Shown: positions 32,981-42,417, counted from the stretch's first letter. The stretch is DNA of 64,000 bases from Allobosea sp039673065 (GCF_039673065.1 NZ_JBDJKW010000017.1:18704-82703); one strand, 5' to 3'. Notes: a model not told the origin generated them from the letters alone. Numbers and translations: made by a program.

Positions 32981-34927
32981 ATGGACCAGCTGAGGCGGGA
33001 GCCCGCGCGACCCGTGGCGGAAACCGACATCGTGGCGGGCTTCTATTCACGGATGCTCGCCCTGCTGGACCAGGGCGGGAACCCGTCCGGCTTCGAACAG
33101 CTCACCGTCGAGGCGCGTGGGCTCGAACCGCGGCTGCGTAGCCGGGTCGAGGCCGACATCGCGCTGGCCATGCGGCTGCGCGAACATGTCGAGCACAAGC
33201 TGAAGCGCGAGCACGAGCTGATCGCGCTGAACGAGACCGCCCGCGATCTCTCGGCGATGCGCGATACCGACCAGGTGCTGCAGGCGATCATCCGCCGCGC
33301 CCGCCAGCTCGTCGGCAGCGACCTCGCCTATCTCTCCGCCGCCGCCGACGATCGCAGCCCCCTGCATGTCCGCGCCACCGAGGGCGTGATCTCGGAGGCG
33401 TTCGCCAGCATCGTGGTGCCGCGCGATGTCGGGATCTGCGGCAGCGTCGTGCGCACGCGCAAGCCCTGCCAGTCGAGCCAGTACCGCACGGATGGCCAGT
33501 TTCACCACGACCCCGTCATCGACGCGGCGATCCATGGCGAGGGCGTGGTCTCGATCCTGGGCATTCCGCTCGAACTGGAAGCCCACATCATCGGCGTGCT
33601 CTTCGTCGCGGATCGCTATGAGCGCTCCTACAACCCGCAGGAGATCTCGATCCTGCAGTCGCTCGGCACCTTCGCCGCGCTCGCCATCGAGAATGCCCGC
33701 CTGCTCGAGGAGGGCCAGCGCGCCCTGGCCATGGCGCGCGACGCCAATGTCGCCCTGCGCACCAAGGCCGACGACATCGAGAGCGCGGCGGTGGCGCATG
33801 AGCGGCTGACGGAGCTCATCGCGCGCGGCGGCTCGCTGGAGGATCTGCGCCAGCGCGTCGCGACCCTTCTCGGCGGCGAGGCCGTGATCCTCGACGAACG
33901 CCAGATCGCCATCGCCGGCAGCCTGCCCGACGACATGCGCGATCACGGCCTGGCGGCGGCCATCCGCGAGAGCGTGCGGCTCGGCCGGTCGGTGCAGTTC
34001 GAGGCCGGTACGGACCGCACCACCATGGTCGCGGCCGTCACCAGCGGCGCGGTCCGCCTCGGCGCCGTCGTACTGGTGCGCGAGCGGCCGATGAGCTCGG
34101 CCGAGATCCGCACGCTGGAGCGGGCCGCGCTGGTCACCGCCATCGTGCTGCTCTCGCTCGAGCGCGTCGCCGAGACGGCCTACCGCACCGTGGCCGACAT
34201 CCTGTCCGCCCTGCTGCGCGGCACTTCGGACCCGTTCGGGCCGGAGGCCGCGCAGGCCCTGCCGACCGGCGTCACGCTGTCCTGGCCGGTGACGATGCTG
34301 CTCGTCTCCTGCCGCGAGGGCTTCGCCGCGCATCTGCCGCCGGCGCTGCGCGCCGCGATCTCCGGCCGCCACACCATCGGCGCCGCCTTCAACGGCGACC
34401 TGGCGATCGCCACCGCCGGCGCCGACTGGGACGCGCTGGCCCGGCGGATCGGCGCGACGCTGCGGGAGGCCGGCCGCCACGACTACAACATCGTCGTCTC
34501 GCAGCCGGTCGCCGACATCGCCGGCGCGGCGCCGGAATACCAGCGCCTGCGCCGCGGCCTGGCCCTGCTGCGCAGCCTCGGGCAGAGCGGACGGATCGTG
34601 CCGGAGAAGGCGCTCTCGCTCTATGCGCTGCTCTTCGACGGCCAGGGCGAGGACGCGGCGCGCCAGTTCATCCACCACACCGTCGGGCGGCTGCTGGAGC
34701 ACGATGCGCGACGCAACGCGCACCTTGCGGCCACCCTCTTCACCTATCTGGAATCCGGCCGCAGCCTGCAGCGCGCCGCCGACATGCTGAAGATCCACGT
34801 CAACACGATGCGCCAGCGCCTGGACGCGATCGGCGGCCTCTGCCCCGACTGGTCCGAGCCCAGCCGCAGCCTGGAGCTGCACATGGCGCTGCGCCTGCAC
34901 AGGCTCAGCGAAATCCTGCCGGCCTGA
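32981..34927 (+). CDS. PucR/CdaR-type transcriptional activator with GAF domain
   Basis: The protein has 648 residues. A GAF domain lies at about 90-245 (ILGIPLELEAHIIGVLFVAD), followed by a helical segment and a middle region. The C-terminal PucR-type helix-turn-helix is at about 565-640 (LFTYLESGRSLQRAADMLKIHVNTMRQRLDAI). Such proteins activate catabolic genes in response to a small molecule. It sits between and divergent to the lyase operon and directly upstream of HMG-CoA reductase, so it is the probable regulator of both. Three overlapping half-sites upstream are candidate binding sites. Confidence 0.83.
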   Translation: MDQLRREPARPVAETDIVAGFYSRMLALLDQGGNPSGFEQLTVEARGLEPRLRSRVEADIALAMRLREHVEHKLKREHELIALNETARDLSAMRDTDQVLQAIIRRARQLVGSDLAYLSAAADDRSPLHVRATEGVISEAFASIVVPRDVGICGSVVRTRKPCQSSQYRTDGQFHHDPVIDAAIHGEGVVSILGIPLELEAHIIGVLFVADRYERSYNPQEISILQSLGTFAALAIENARLLEEGQRALAMARDANVALRTKADDIESAAVAHERLTELIARGGSLEDLRQRVATLLGGEAVILDERQIAIAGSLPDDMRDHGLAAAIRESVRLGRSVQFEAGTDRTTMVAAVTSGAVRLGAVVLVRERPMSSAEIRTLERAALVTAIVLLSLERVAETAYRTVADILSALLRGTSDPFGPEAAQALPTGVTLSWPVTMLLVSCREGFAAHLPPALRAAISGRHTIGAAFNGDLAIATAGADWDALARRIGATLREAGRHDYNIVVSQPVADIAGAAPEYQRLRRGLALLRSLGQSGRIVPEKALSLYALLFDGQGEDAARQFIHHTVGRLLEHDARRNAHLAATLFTYLESGRSLQRAADMLKIHVNTMRQRLDAIGGLCPDWSEPSRSLELHMALRLHRLSEILPA

Positions 34928-35042
34928 GACAATGGAGGAGGCCCACGGCACGGGCGCCCGACAGTATGGCTCGGCGCCATTGTCGCTCCGGGAAGCGGCT
35001 GGCTAAACGCGGGTCATCGCACATGAACGGAGCCCAGCGCCG

Positions 35043-36314
35043 ATGCCCGTCAACAGCCGCCTTCCCGGCTTCTACAAGCTGTCCCCGCGCGACCGCCTGG
35101 CGGAGGTCGCGCGTGCCTCCGGCCTCGCCGAGGCCGATCTCGCCTGCCTCGTCCCGCAGGATCCGGAGATGCTCGCGACCGCCGACCGCATGATCGAGAA
35201 CGCGGTCGGCACCATGTCCATTCCGGTCGGCATCGCCGCGAACTTCACCATCGGTGGCCGGGACTATCTGATCCCCATGGCGACCGAGGAGCCCTCGGTG
35301 GTGGCGGCGGCCAGCAACATGGCCTCGGTGGCGCGCCTGCATGGCGGCTTCCACGCCTCGACGGACCAGCCGATCATGGTCTCGCAGGTCCAGGTCGTCG
35401 GCGTCGCCGATCCGCGCGCCGCGCGCATGCGCCTCTATGAGGCCGAGGCCGAGATCCTCGCGCTCGCCAACGAGCAGGACCCGATGCTGGTGAAGCTCGG
35501 GGGCGGGGCGCGCGCCATCGATGTCCGCATCGTCGAGGCGCGCGACGCCACCTATGTCGTACTGCACCTGCATGTCGACGTCCGCGACGCGATGGGCGCC
35601 AACGCCGTCAACACCATGGCCGAGGCGCTCGCCCCCCGCATCGGCGAGATCGCCGGCGGGCGCGTCCGCCTGCGCATCCTCACCAACAAGGCCGACCGGC
35701 GCCTCGCCCGCGTCCGCGCCGTCTTCGATCGCGACGCCCTCGGCGGCCCCGACGTCGTGGCCGGCATCGTCGACGCCTATCGCTTCGCCGCCGCCGACCC
35801 CTACCGCGCCGCCACCCACAACAAGGGCATCATGAACGGCATCACCGCCGTGGTGCTGGCGACCGGCAACGACACCCGCGCGGTCGAGGCCGGGGCGCAC
35901 TGCCATGCCGCGGCGAGCGGGCGCTACACCTCGCTCTCGCACTACGAGGTCAATGCGGACGGCCATCTCGTCGGCACGCTGGAGGTGCCGATGGCGGTCG
36001 GGCTGGTCGGAGGCGCGACCAAGACCCATCCCGCCGCCCGCGCGGCGGTCAAGCTGCTCGGCGTCACCTCGGCGCAGGAGCTCGCGCAGATCATCGTCGC
36101 GGTCGGCCTCGCCCAGAACATCGGCGCCCTGCGCGCCCTGGCGGCGGAGGGCATCCAGAAGGGCCATATGTCGCTGCATGCCCGCAATGTCGCGGCGGCG
36201 GCCGGCGCGGTCGGCGACGAGATCGAGGCGGTCGTCGCGCGCCTGAAGGGCGGCGGCCATGTCCGCCTCGATCGCGCCGAGGCGATCCTGGCCGAGTTGC
36301 GGGCGAGCGCCTGA
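35043..36314 (+). CDS. mvaA: Hydroxymethylglutaryl-CoA reductase, degradative (class II)
   Basis: This 423-residue soluble class II enzyme interconverts mevalonate plus CoA and HMG-CoA with NAD(P). The catalytic Glu is in ENAVGTMSIPVG, the cofactor region is DVRDAMGANAVNTM, the catalytic Lys lies in HNKGIMNG, and the late His in GHMSLHARN is conserved. In bacteria that also hold HMG-CoA lyase nearby, class II enzymes act in the oxidative direction to degrade mevalonate. Isoprenoid synthesis is unlikely since alphaproteobacteria of this kind use the methylerythritol pathway. The gene follows the regulator by 115 bp. Confidence 0.92.
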   Translation: MPVNSRLPGFYKLSPRDRLAEVARASGLAEADLACLVPQDPEMLATADRMIENAVGTMSIPVGIAANFTIGGRDYLIPMATEEPSVVAAASNMASVARLHGGFHASTDQPIMVSQVQVVGVADPRAARMRLYEAEAEILALANEQDPMLVKLGGGARAIDVRIVEARDATYVVLHLHVDVRDAMGANAVNTMAEALAPRIGEIAGGRVRLRILTNKADRRLARVRAVFDRDALGGPDVVAGIVDAYRFAAADPYRAATHNKGIMNGITAVVLATGNDTRAVEAGAHCHAAASGRYTSLSHYEVNADGHLVGTLEVPMAVGLVGGATKTHPAARAAVKLLGVTSAQELAQIIVAVGLAQNIGALRALAAEGIQKGHMSLHARNVAAAAGAVGDEIEAVVARLKGGGHVRLDRAEAILAELRASA

Positions 36315-37020
36315 CCCCCGCTGGCTGGCGCGCAAGCGCCGCCCGCCGCCTCGCCGGATGACGACCAGCGGCCCGACCCTGGTCGTCGTCTCGTGCAGCG
36401 CGCGCTGCTGATCGAGAAGCACCGCATCGGTGTCCGCGATCGCCAGCGTGCCGTCGGCGATGACGACCCGGCCGTGGACATGGCGGTTCATCTCCTCGAC
36501 CAGCCGCGAGCGTCGTCGCGGCGTCGCTGCGCTGCACATGAAAGCGCCCGCCGGTCTGCGCGGTGAAGCGCAGCGCGTCGGAGAAGGCGTACGTGATCTC
36601 GAGCCCGCCATTGTGGCCCTGGGTCGAGCGCACCTCGCTATCGATCGGCAGACAGAAATCCGAGCGCTTCTGGCGCCAGGGCAGCCCCAGCACCGGCCAC
36701 GGCCCGCCGATGTCGCGCTCGCGCGGCGCCTCCTCGGCGAAGGAATGGCTCAGCATCGCAGTGGTGTCCGGCAGGCCGGCCGGCGTGATCGGCAGCTGGC
36801 CGCGGATCGCATGACTGGAACCGGTCATGCACTCGTCGTAGCGCCGGAAGGCGACGAAGGGCGGCGCGTTCAGATCGCGGCGGAAGCGCTCGAACGATCC
36901 TGCAATGCGCAAGGCGGCCTGGTTCGGGAGCAGCGGGGCGTTGACCGTGAAGGCCTCGGACGCTTTCCCCCCCGGCTCGGCGGCTCGCGCGGGTTTCGTC
37001 GGCGCTGCGCCGCCCCCCAT
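36315..37020 (-). pseudogene. Possible frameshifted, unrecognised gene
   Basis: On the minus strand one frame reads like a real protein from about 37020 to 36525 (FERFRRDLNAPPFVAFRRYDE, GGPWPVLGLPWRQKRSDF, SDALRFTAQTGGRFHV). Near 36525-36500 the coding character moves to another frame (LVEEMNRHVHGRVVIADG, then HETTTRVGPLVVIRRGG). The second frame has no stop before it enters the antisense of the HMG-CoA reductase gene. A single frameshift plus loss of the stop would explain this. I do not recognise the family, and a sequencing error cannot be excluded. Confidence 0.35.
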
Positions 37021-37034
37021 CGCGGTCACGATGC

Positions 37035-37050
37035 GTAATCTCCCGGCAAT
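37035..37050 (+). promoter_or_regulatory. Candidate OmpR-type direct repeat upstream of the RND operon
   Basis: GTAAT (37035-37039) and GCAAT (37046-37050) form a direct repeat with an 11-bp period, a one-mismatch version of the GTAAT-N6-GTAAT sites found near the two-component genes. It ends only 23 bp before the adaptor start codon, closer than the other copies, so a repressor-like position or an unusual promoter is possible. Confidence 0.4.
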
Positions 37051-37073
37051 CGAGCTGGCCGATAGCGCGGCGC

Positions 37074-38246
37074 ATGACACAAGGCTCGCATTCCGGATGC
37101 CGCGCCCGGCGCATCGCTCGTTTCGTCCTCCTCGCCGCCATCTCCGTCCTGGCGGCCTGCGGGGACGACAAGCCTCCCGAGCCGGAGGCGCCGGCCGAGG
37201 TTTCCGTCGTCCGGCCGAGTCCGGAGAGCGTTTCGATCGCGGAGCTGCTGCCCGGCCGTGTCGTCGCCCATCGCGTCGCGGAGATCCGCCCGCAGGTCGG
37301 CGGCATCGTCCTGACGCGGCTGTTCGATCAGGGCAGCGAGGTCGCCGCCGGCCAGCCGCTGTTCCAGCTCGATCCGGCCGTCTTCGCCGCCGAGGTCGAC
37401 ATGGCGGCGGCCGCCCTGAGCCGGGCGGAGGCCTCTCTCACCCGCGCACGGGCCCAGGTCGAGCGGGTCGAGGCCCTGCTCAGGACGAACGCGGCCAGCC
37501 GGCAGGCCCATGACGACGCGATCGCCGCGCGGGCGCAGGCCGCCGCCGATGTGGCGCAGAGCCGGGCGGCGCTCGAGCGCCGGCGGCTCGATCTCGGCTT
37601 CGCCACGATCCGCTCGCCCATCGCCGGCCGGATCGACCAGGCGCTGGCGAGCGAGGGCGCGCTGGCGGTGGTCGGTGCGGCCTCGCCGCTGGCGGTCGTG
37701 CAGCAGATCGACCGCGTCTATGTCGACCTGCGCCAGCCGGCGCGCCGCCTCGACGCGCTGCGCACGCTCGCGCGCAGCGGCGGCCCGGAGTCCAGCGCCC
37801 CGGTCGAGATCCTGACCGGAGACGGCGATGCCCATGCCGTCGCGGGCAGGCTGCTGTTTTCCGGCATCGCCGTCGATCCGCAGACGGGCGAGATCCTGCT
37901 GCGCGTCGAGGTCGGCAACCCCGATCGCGCCTTGCTGCCCGGCCTGTTCGTGCGGGCGCGACTGCCGCGCGCGCTCAAGCCGGCCGCCCTGCTGGTGCCG
38001 TTGCAGGCCGTGCAGCGCGACGGCAACGGCATCGCCCGCATCGGCATAGTCGACGAGGCCGGCAAGGTGGCGCGGCGCGAGGTGGCGACCGGGCCCGAGA
38101 TCGACGGGCGCGTCGTGATCGAGAGCGGCTTGCGCGCCGGCGAGCGGGTGATCGTCGAGGGACAGGACCGTGTCCAGCCCGGCGCAACGGTCACCGCCCT
38201 GCCCTGGCGTCCCGAGCGCCTCGCCGCCACGCAGGCGCCGCGCTGA
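37074..38246 (+). CDS. RND efflux periplasmic adaptor (membrane fusion) lipoprotein
   Basis: The protein has 390 residues. The N-terminal signal ends in a lipobox (VLAACGDDK), which predicts an inner-membrane lipoprotein like AcrA/MexA. EIRPQVGGIVLTRLFDQGSEVAAGQPLFQLD is the lipoyl domain, a coiled-coil hairpin at about 100-170 follows, and then DLGFATIRSPIAGRI and the beta-barrel. It links the inner-membrane RND pump encoded next to an outer-membrane channel. The 1-bp overlap with the pump gene indicates one operon. No outer-membrane factor is adjacent, but one lies at 46717. Confidence 0.9.
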   Translation: MTQGSHSGCRARRIARFVLLAAISVLAACGDDKPPEPEAPAEVSVVRPSPESVSIAELLPGRVVAHRVAEIRPQVGGIVLTRLFDQGSEVAAGQPLFQLDPAVFAAEVDMAAAALSRAEASLTRARAQVERVEALLRTNAASRQAHDDAIAARAQAAADVAQSRAALERRRLDLGFATIRSPIAGRIDQALASEGALAVVGAASPLAVVQQIDRVYVDLRQPARRLDALRTLARSGGPESSAPVEILTGDGDAHAVAGRLLFSGIAVDPQTGEILLRVEVGNPDRALLPGLFVRARLPRALKPAALLVPLQAVQRDGNGIARIGIVDEAGKVARREVATGPEIDGRVVIESGLRAGERVIVEGQDRVQPGATVTALPWRPERLAATQAPR

Positions 38247-41200
38247 TGGCCGCGTTCTTCATCGACCGGCCGGTCTTCGCCTGGGTGATCGCCATCGCGA
38301 TCGCGCTCTCCGGCGCCATCGCGATCCCGCGGCTGCCGACGGAGCGCTATCCCGCCATCACGCCGCCGACCATCAGCATCTCCGCGACCTATCCCGGCGC
38401 CTCGCCGCAGGCGATGAGCGACGGGGTGGTCGGCCTGATCGAGCGCGAGCTCTCGAGCGTGCGCAACCTGCTCTCCTTCGAGAGCGCCACCGACATGTCG
38501 GGCACGGCGACGATCACCGCGACCTTCCGCTCCGGCACCAGCCCGGAGTTGGCGCAGGTCGACGTGCAGAACCGGCTGAAGACGGTGGAGCCGCGCCTGC
38601 CGCAGGCGGTGCGGCAGCTCGGCCTGACGGTCGAGGCGGTATCGTCCGGCTTCCTGCTGCTGCTCGACATCGCCTCCACCGGCGCCGCACATGACGAGGT
38701 CAGCCTCGGCGACTACGCGGTGCGCAACATCGCCGACGAGCTGAAGCGCGTGCCCGGCGTCGGGCGGGTGCAGCTCTTCGCGGCCGAGCGGGCCATGCGG
38801 ATCTGGATCGACCCGGTGAAGCTCTCTGCCCATGCGCTCACCTTCGGCGACGTCACCACGGCGATCGCGCAGCAGAACCTGCAGATCGCGCCGGGCGCGC
38901 TCGGGGCCGAGCCGACGACGGCCGAGCAGCGTGTCACGGTGCCCTTCGCCGTCGACGGACGCCTGCGCACGCCCGAGGATTTCCGCGCGATCGTGCTGCG
39001 CGCCAATCCGGACGGCTCCAGCCTGAGCCTCGGCGAGGTGGCGCGCGTCGAGCTCGGCGCGCAGTCCTATGCGTTCGCGACGCGCTCGGACGGCAAGCCC
39101 GTCGCGACGCTCGCGGTCCAGCTCGCCCCGGGGGCGAACGCGGTCACGACCTCGGGCGCGATCAGGGCACGCATGAGCGACCTCGCCCGGGCGATGCCGG
39201 AGGGCATGACCTATTCGATCCCCTTCGACACGGCGCCCTTCGTCCGCGTCTCGATCGAGAAGGTGCTGGTCACCCTGCTCGAGGCGATGGCGCTGGTCTT
39301 CCTGGTGATGTTCCTGTTCCTGCAGAACATCCGCTGCACGCTGATCCCGGCGATCGTCGCGCCGATCGCGCTGCTCGGCACCTTCGCGGTGATGCTGGCG
39401 GCCGGCTACTCCATCAACGTGCTGACCATGTTCGGCATGGTGCTGGCGATCGGCATCATCGTCGACGACGCCATCGTGGTGGTCGAGACCGTCGAGCGGC
39501 TGATGGCCCAGGAAGGGCTGTCGCCGCGCGAGGCGACGATCCGGGCGATGGGCGAGATCACCGGCGCGGTGATCGGCATCACCCTGGTGCTCACCGCCGT
39601 GTTCGCGCCGATGGCGCTGTCGGGCGGCTCGGTCGGCGTGATCTATCGCCAGTTCGCGCTGGCGATGGCGGTCTCGATCCTGCTCTCCGCCTTCCTGGCA
39701 CTGACGCTGACGCCGGCGCTGTGCGCGACCATGCTGCGGCCGCTCCCCGGCCATGGCGCCAAGACCGGATTCTTCGGCTGGTTCGACCGGCGCTTCGAGC
39801 GCCTGACGACGCGCTACACCGGTCTCGTCGCCCGGCTGGTCGGCCAGCCCCGCCGGGTGATGGCGGGCTTCGCGGCCATCCTCGTCCTGCTCGGCCTCGC
39901 CTTCGCCCGGCTGCCGTCGGCCTTCCTGCCGGACGAGGACCAGGGCTATGTCCTGACCTCGATCCAGCTGCCGCCGGACGCGACCGCCAATCGCACGCGT
40001 GCCGCGGCGGCGATCATCGAACGGCACAATGCCGCGCGCCCGGCCGTCCGCCACACGGTGAGCATCCTCGGCTTCGGCTTCTCGGGCTCGGGGCCGAACG
40101 CGGCGCTGATCTACACCATGCTGAAGGACTGGGGCGACCGCCCCGGCATCAGCGCAGCCGACGAGGTCGCGCGGATCGAGCAGGCGGCCCGGGCGATCCG
40201 CGAGGGCAGCGTCGTCACCATGCTGCCGCCGGCGATCGACGGGCTCGGCACGACCTCGGGCTTCGCGCTCAGGCTGGAGGATCGCGCCGGGCGCGGCTCC
40301 GCCGCGCTCGCCGCCGCGAAGGATCGGCTGCTGGCGCTCGCGAAGGAGAGCCCGGTCCTGACCGGGGTCTACGAGGAGGGCCTGCCACCCGGAAGCCGGA
40401 TCCGGCTGACGATCGACCGGCAGAAGGCACAGGTGCTCGGCGTCCCCTTCACGGTGATTGCCGAGACGCTCGGCGCGGCGCTGGGCTCGACCTATGTCAA
40501 CGACTTCCCCAATCTCGGCCGGGTGCAGCAGGTCATCGTGCAGGCCGAGGCTACGGCGCGGATGAACCTCGACGACGTGCTGCGGCTGCCGGTGCGCAAC
40601 GCCGCCGGCCAGTCGGTGCCGCTCTCGGTGCTGGTGACGCCGGCCTGGGAGACCGGCCCGCTGCAGCTGGTGCGCTACAACGGCTATCCTGCGGTGCGCA
40701 TCACCGGCTCGGCGGCGAGCGGGCGCTCAAGCGGCGAGGCGATGCGCGAGATGGAGCGCCTGGCCGGCCAGTTGCCGCCCGGCTTCGCCGTGGTCTGGAC
40801 CGGCCAGTCCCTGCAGGAGCAGCAGGCCGGCGCGCAGGGCCCTCTCCTGCTCGCGCTGTCGATGCTGGTGGTCTTCCTGGTGCTGGCCGCGCTCTACGAG
40901 AGCTGGTCGGTGCCGCTCGCGGTGATGCTGGTGGTACCGCTCGGCCTCGTCGGCGCGGTCGCGGCGGTGATGCTGCGCGACATGCCGGACGACGTCTTCT
41001 TCAAGGTCGGGCTGGTCACGATCATCGGGCTCTCGGCCAAGAACGCCATCCTGATCGTCGAGTTCGCCAGGGTGGCGCGCGCACGCGGCCTGAACGCGGC
41101 ACAGGCCGCGGTCGAGGCCGCCCGGATGCGGCTGCGCCCGATCGTGATGACCAGCCTCGCCTTCACCCTCGGCATCGTGCCGCTGATGATCGCCTCCGGC

Positions 41201-41395
41201 GCGGGCAAGGAGACCCAGCAGTCGATCGGCACCGGCGTTTTCGGCGGCATGATCAGTGCGACCGTGCTCGCCCTGGTCTTCGTGCCAGTGTTCTTCGTCG
41301 TGGTGACCGGCATCGCCGAACGTCTGCGCCGCGCGCGCAGCGCTCCGGCCGCGCCCGCTTCGACGACGACGGAGCCGGCGCAGCCGGAGCGGTGA
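38246..41395 (+). CDS. RND multidrug efflux permease (HAE1 family)
   Basis: This 1049-residue pump of the AcrB/MexB class has 12 transmembrane helices. It starts AAFFIDRPVFAWVIAI. The proton-relay acidic pair is in GIIVDDAIVVVETVERLM on helix 4, and the porter domains include LLFSFESATDMSGTATITATF-like and FGFSGSGPNAALIY segments. HAE1 pumps expel drugs, bile acids and lipophilic or cationic compounds from the periplasm. The adaptor gene upstream overlaps it by one base. A two-component system that may control it lies 1 kb downstream. Confidence 0.92.
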   Translation: MAAFFIDRPVFAWVIAIAIALSGAIAIPRLPTERYPAITPPTISISATYPGASPQAMSDGVVGLIERELSSVRNLLSFESATDMSGTATITATFRSGTSPELAQVDVQNRLKTVEPRLPQAVRQLGLTVEAVSSGFLLLLDIASTGAAHDEVSLGDYAVRNIADELKRVPGVGRVQLFAAERAMRIWIDPVKLSAHALTFGDVTTAIAQQNLQIAPGALGAEPTTAEQRVTVPFAVDGRLRTPEDFRAIVLRANPDGSSLSLGEVARVELGAQSYAFATRSDGKPVATLAVQLAPGANAVTTSGAIRARMSDLARAMPEGMTYSIPFDTAPFVRVSIEKVLVTLLEAMALVFLVMFLFLQNIRCTLIPAIVAPIALLGTFAVMLAAGYSINVLTMFGMVLAIGIIVDDAIVVVETVERLMAQEGLSPREATIRAMGEITGAVIGITLVLTAVFAPMALSGGSVGVIYRQFALAMAVSILLSAFLALTLTPALCATMLRPLPGHGAKTGFFGWFDRRFERLTTRYTGLVARLVGQPRRVMAGFAAILVLLGLAFARLPSAFLPDEDQGYVLTSIQLPPDATANRTRAAAAIIERHNAARPAVRHTVSILGFGFSGSGPNAALIYTMLKDWGDRPGISAADEVARIEQAARAIREGSVVTMLPPAIDGLGTTSGFALRLEDRAGRGSAALAAAKDRLLALAKESPVLTGVYEEGLPPGSRIRLTIDRQKAQVLGVPFTVIAETLGAALGSTYVNDFPNLGRVQQVIVQAEATARMNLDDVLRLPVRNAAGQSVPLSVLVTPAWETGPLQLVRYNGYPAVRITGSAASGRSSGEAMREMERLAGQLPPGFAVVWTGQSLQEQQAGAQGPLLLALSMLVVFLVLAALYESWSVPLAVMLVVPLGLVGAVAAVMLRDMPDDVFFKVGLVTIIGLSAKNAILIVEFARVARARGLNAAQAAVEAARMRLRPIVMTSLAFTLGIVPLMIASGAGKETQQSIGTGVFGGMISATVLALVFVPVFFVVVTGIAERLRRARSAPAAPASTTTEPAQPER

Positions 41396-41407
41396 CGGGC
41401 AGGCCCG

Positions 41408-41989
41408 TCAGGAGCGCGACGGCCACATCCGCGGCAGCACGTCGGTGGGGCCGTTCCGGTCCTGCAGACGGTGCTTCAGCGTGCCGGCGACATGCAGGGC
41501 GACGCAGGCCAGCAGCAGATAGGCCGCGTATTTGTGCAGGGCCTGGAAGACCGCGAAGGCTGCGTCGTTCTTCGGCAGGATCTCGGGCACATGCGGCAGG
41601 AAGAAGAACGGCACGCCGTCGCTCTGGGTGAAGCTGCTCGACATCGCGTAGCCGAGCAGCGGCGTCAGCAGCACGAGCGCGATCATCAGGCGATGGATGG
41701 CGTGCGACAGGAACCTTTCCCAGCCCCGCAGCGCGGCGGGGGGCTCGGGCAGCACGGTCCGCTCGCGCCAGCGCAGGCCGAGCTGGACCAGCGCCAGCAG
41801 CCAGACCAGGATGCCGAACTGCTTGTGGTTCACATAGAAGAAGCCGGCGGTGGCATCGTCCTCGGCGAGGCCGGTCATGTGCCAGCCGGCAGCGATCAGC
41901 GCCAGGATCAGGATCGCCCGGATCCAGTGCAGGATGCGCATCGGGCGCGGATAGACGAGGCCCCGCGCGGGTTGCGGCAGTTCGGTCAC
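41408..41989 (-). CDS. Cytochrome b561-like membrane protein
   Basis: The protein has 193 residues with four transmembrane helices: ILHWIRAILILALIAAGWHM, FGILVWLLALVQLGLRW, LMIALVLLTPLLGYAM and AYLLLACVALHVAGTLKH. Haem-ligand candidates are His in RILHWIRA, HKQFG, HAIHRLM and LHVAGTLKHR. Family members pass electrons between quinone and acceptors or oxidise superoxide in the membrane. The GTG at 41989 has GAGGA just upstream, whereas the longer open frame has no such signal. It is convergent with the RND operon. An OmpR-type repeat on the minus strand about 315 bp upstream may control it. Confidence 0.8.
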   Translation of the reverse strand: MTELPQPARGLVYPRPMRILHWIRAILILALIAAGWHMTGLAEDDATAGFFYVNHKQFGILVWLLALVQLGLRWRERTVLPEPPAALRGWERFLSHAIHRLMIALVLLTPLLGYAMSSSFTQSDGVPFFFLPHVPEILPKNDAAFAVFQALHKYAAYLLLACVALHVAGTLKHRLQDRNGPTDVLPRMWPSRS

Positions 41990-42115
41990 GTGATGTCCTC
42001 GGTTGGCGGCACGGGTCTCGCCCGGCGCGGGATGCTGCGGGTTAGGCCACGCCGCGCCGCGGACTGCCAATGCACGACGTCGTGAGGCGCAGAGGCCGCT
42101 GGTTGGGCACGGGAT

Positions 42116-42262
42116 TCATCGACAGCACAGGATCGCGATCGCCAGCACCGGGCCGAAAAAGGCGGCGACCAGCATGGTCGCGCCCGCGAGACGGCGCAGC
42201 GGCGGGGCGAGGCGAGGCGGTGGTAGACAAGGCACGCGGCGGCTCCGGGCGCGGCAGGGCAT
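42116..42262 (-). CDS. Possible small membrane peptide
   Basis: A 48-residue frame ends in one hydrophobic segment (GATMLVAAFFGPVLAIAILCCR), preceded by an Arg/Pro-rich stretch. It is located between the cytochrome b gene and a minus-strand OmpR-type repeat, so it could be the first gene after that promoter. No clear Shine-Dalgarno is seen, and the coding evidence is weak. Confidence 0.22.
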   Translation of the reverse strand: MPCRARSRRVPCLPPPRLAPPLRRLAGATMLVAAFFGPVLAIAILCCR

Positions 42263-42303
42263 GCGGCCCGGATGACGGGCCCGGCGCCAGAGACCGGCAT
42301 TCC

Positions 42304-42319
42304 CTTGCGCGAGCATTAC
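42304..42319 (-). promoter_or_regulatory. OmpR-type direct repeat, minus orientation
   Basis: Read on the minus strand, GTAAT-GCTCGC-GCAAG spans 42319 to 42304. Its first twelve bases, CGTAATGCTCGC, are identical to those of the site at 46560. It points toward the cytochrome b561 gene and is back-to-back with the plus-strand site at 42343, suggesting divergent control. Confidence 0.45.
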
Positions 42320-42342
42320 GGCGGCTCCGGCCGCGCCGAAGC

Positions 42343-42358
42343 GTAATCTTCGTGTAAG
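42343..42358 (+). promoter_or_regulatory. OmpR-type direct repeat upstream of the two-component operon
   Basis: GTAAT (42343-42347) and GTAAG (42354-42358) are spaced by 11 bp, one helical turn, 59 bp before the GTG of the response regulator. The arrangement suggests autoregulation. Confidence 0.55.
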
Positions 42359-42417
42359 GATGGCGGCCGAGAAGCGCGGCTTCCAAGCGCCGCCGCGCCG
42401 AAAAGGGTCGATCATCA

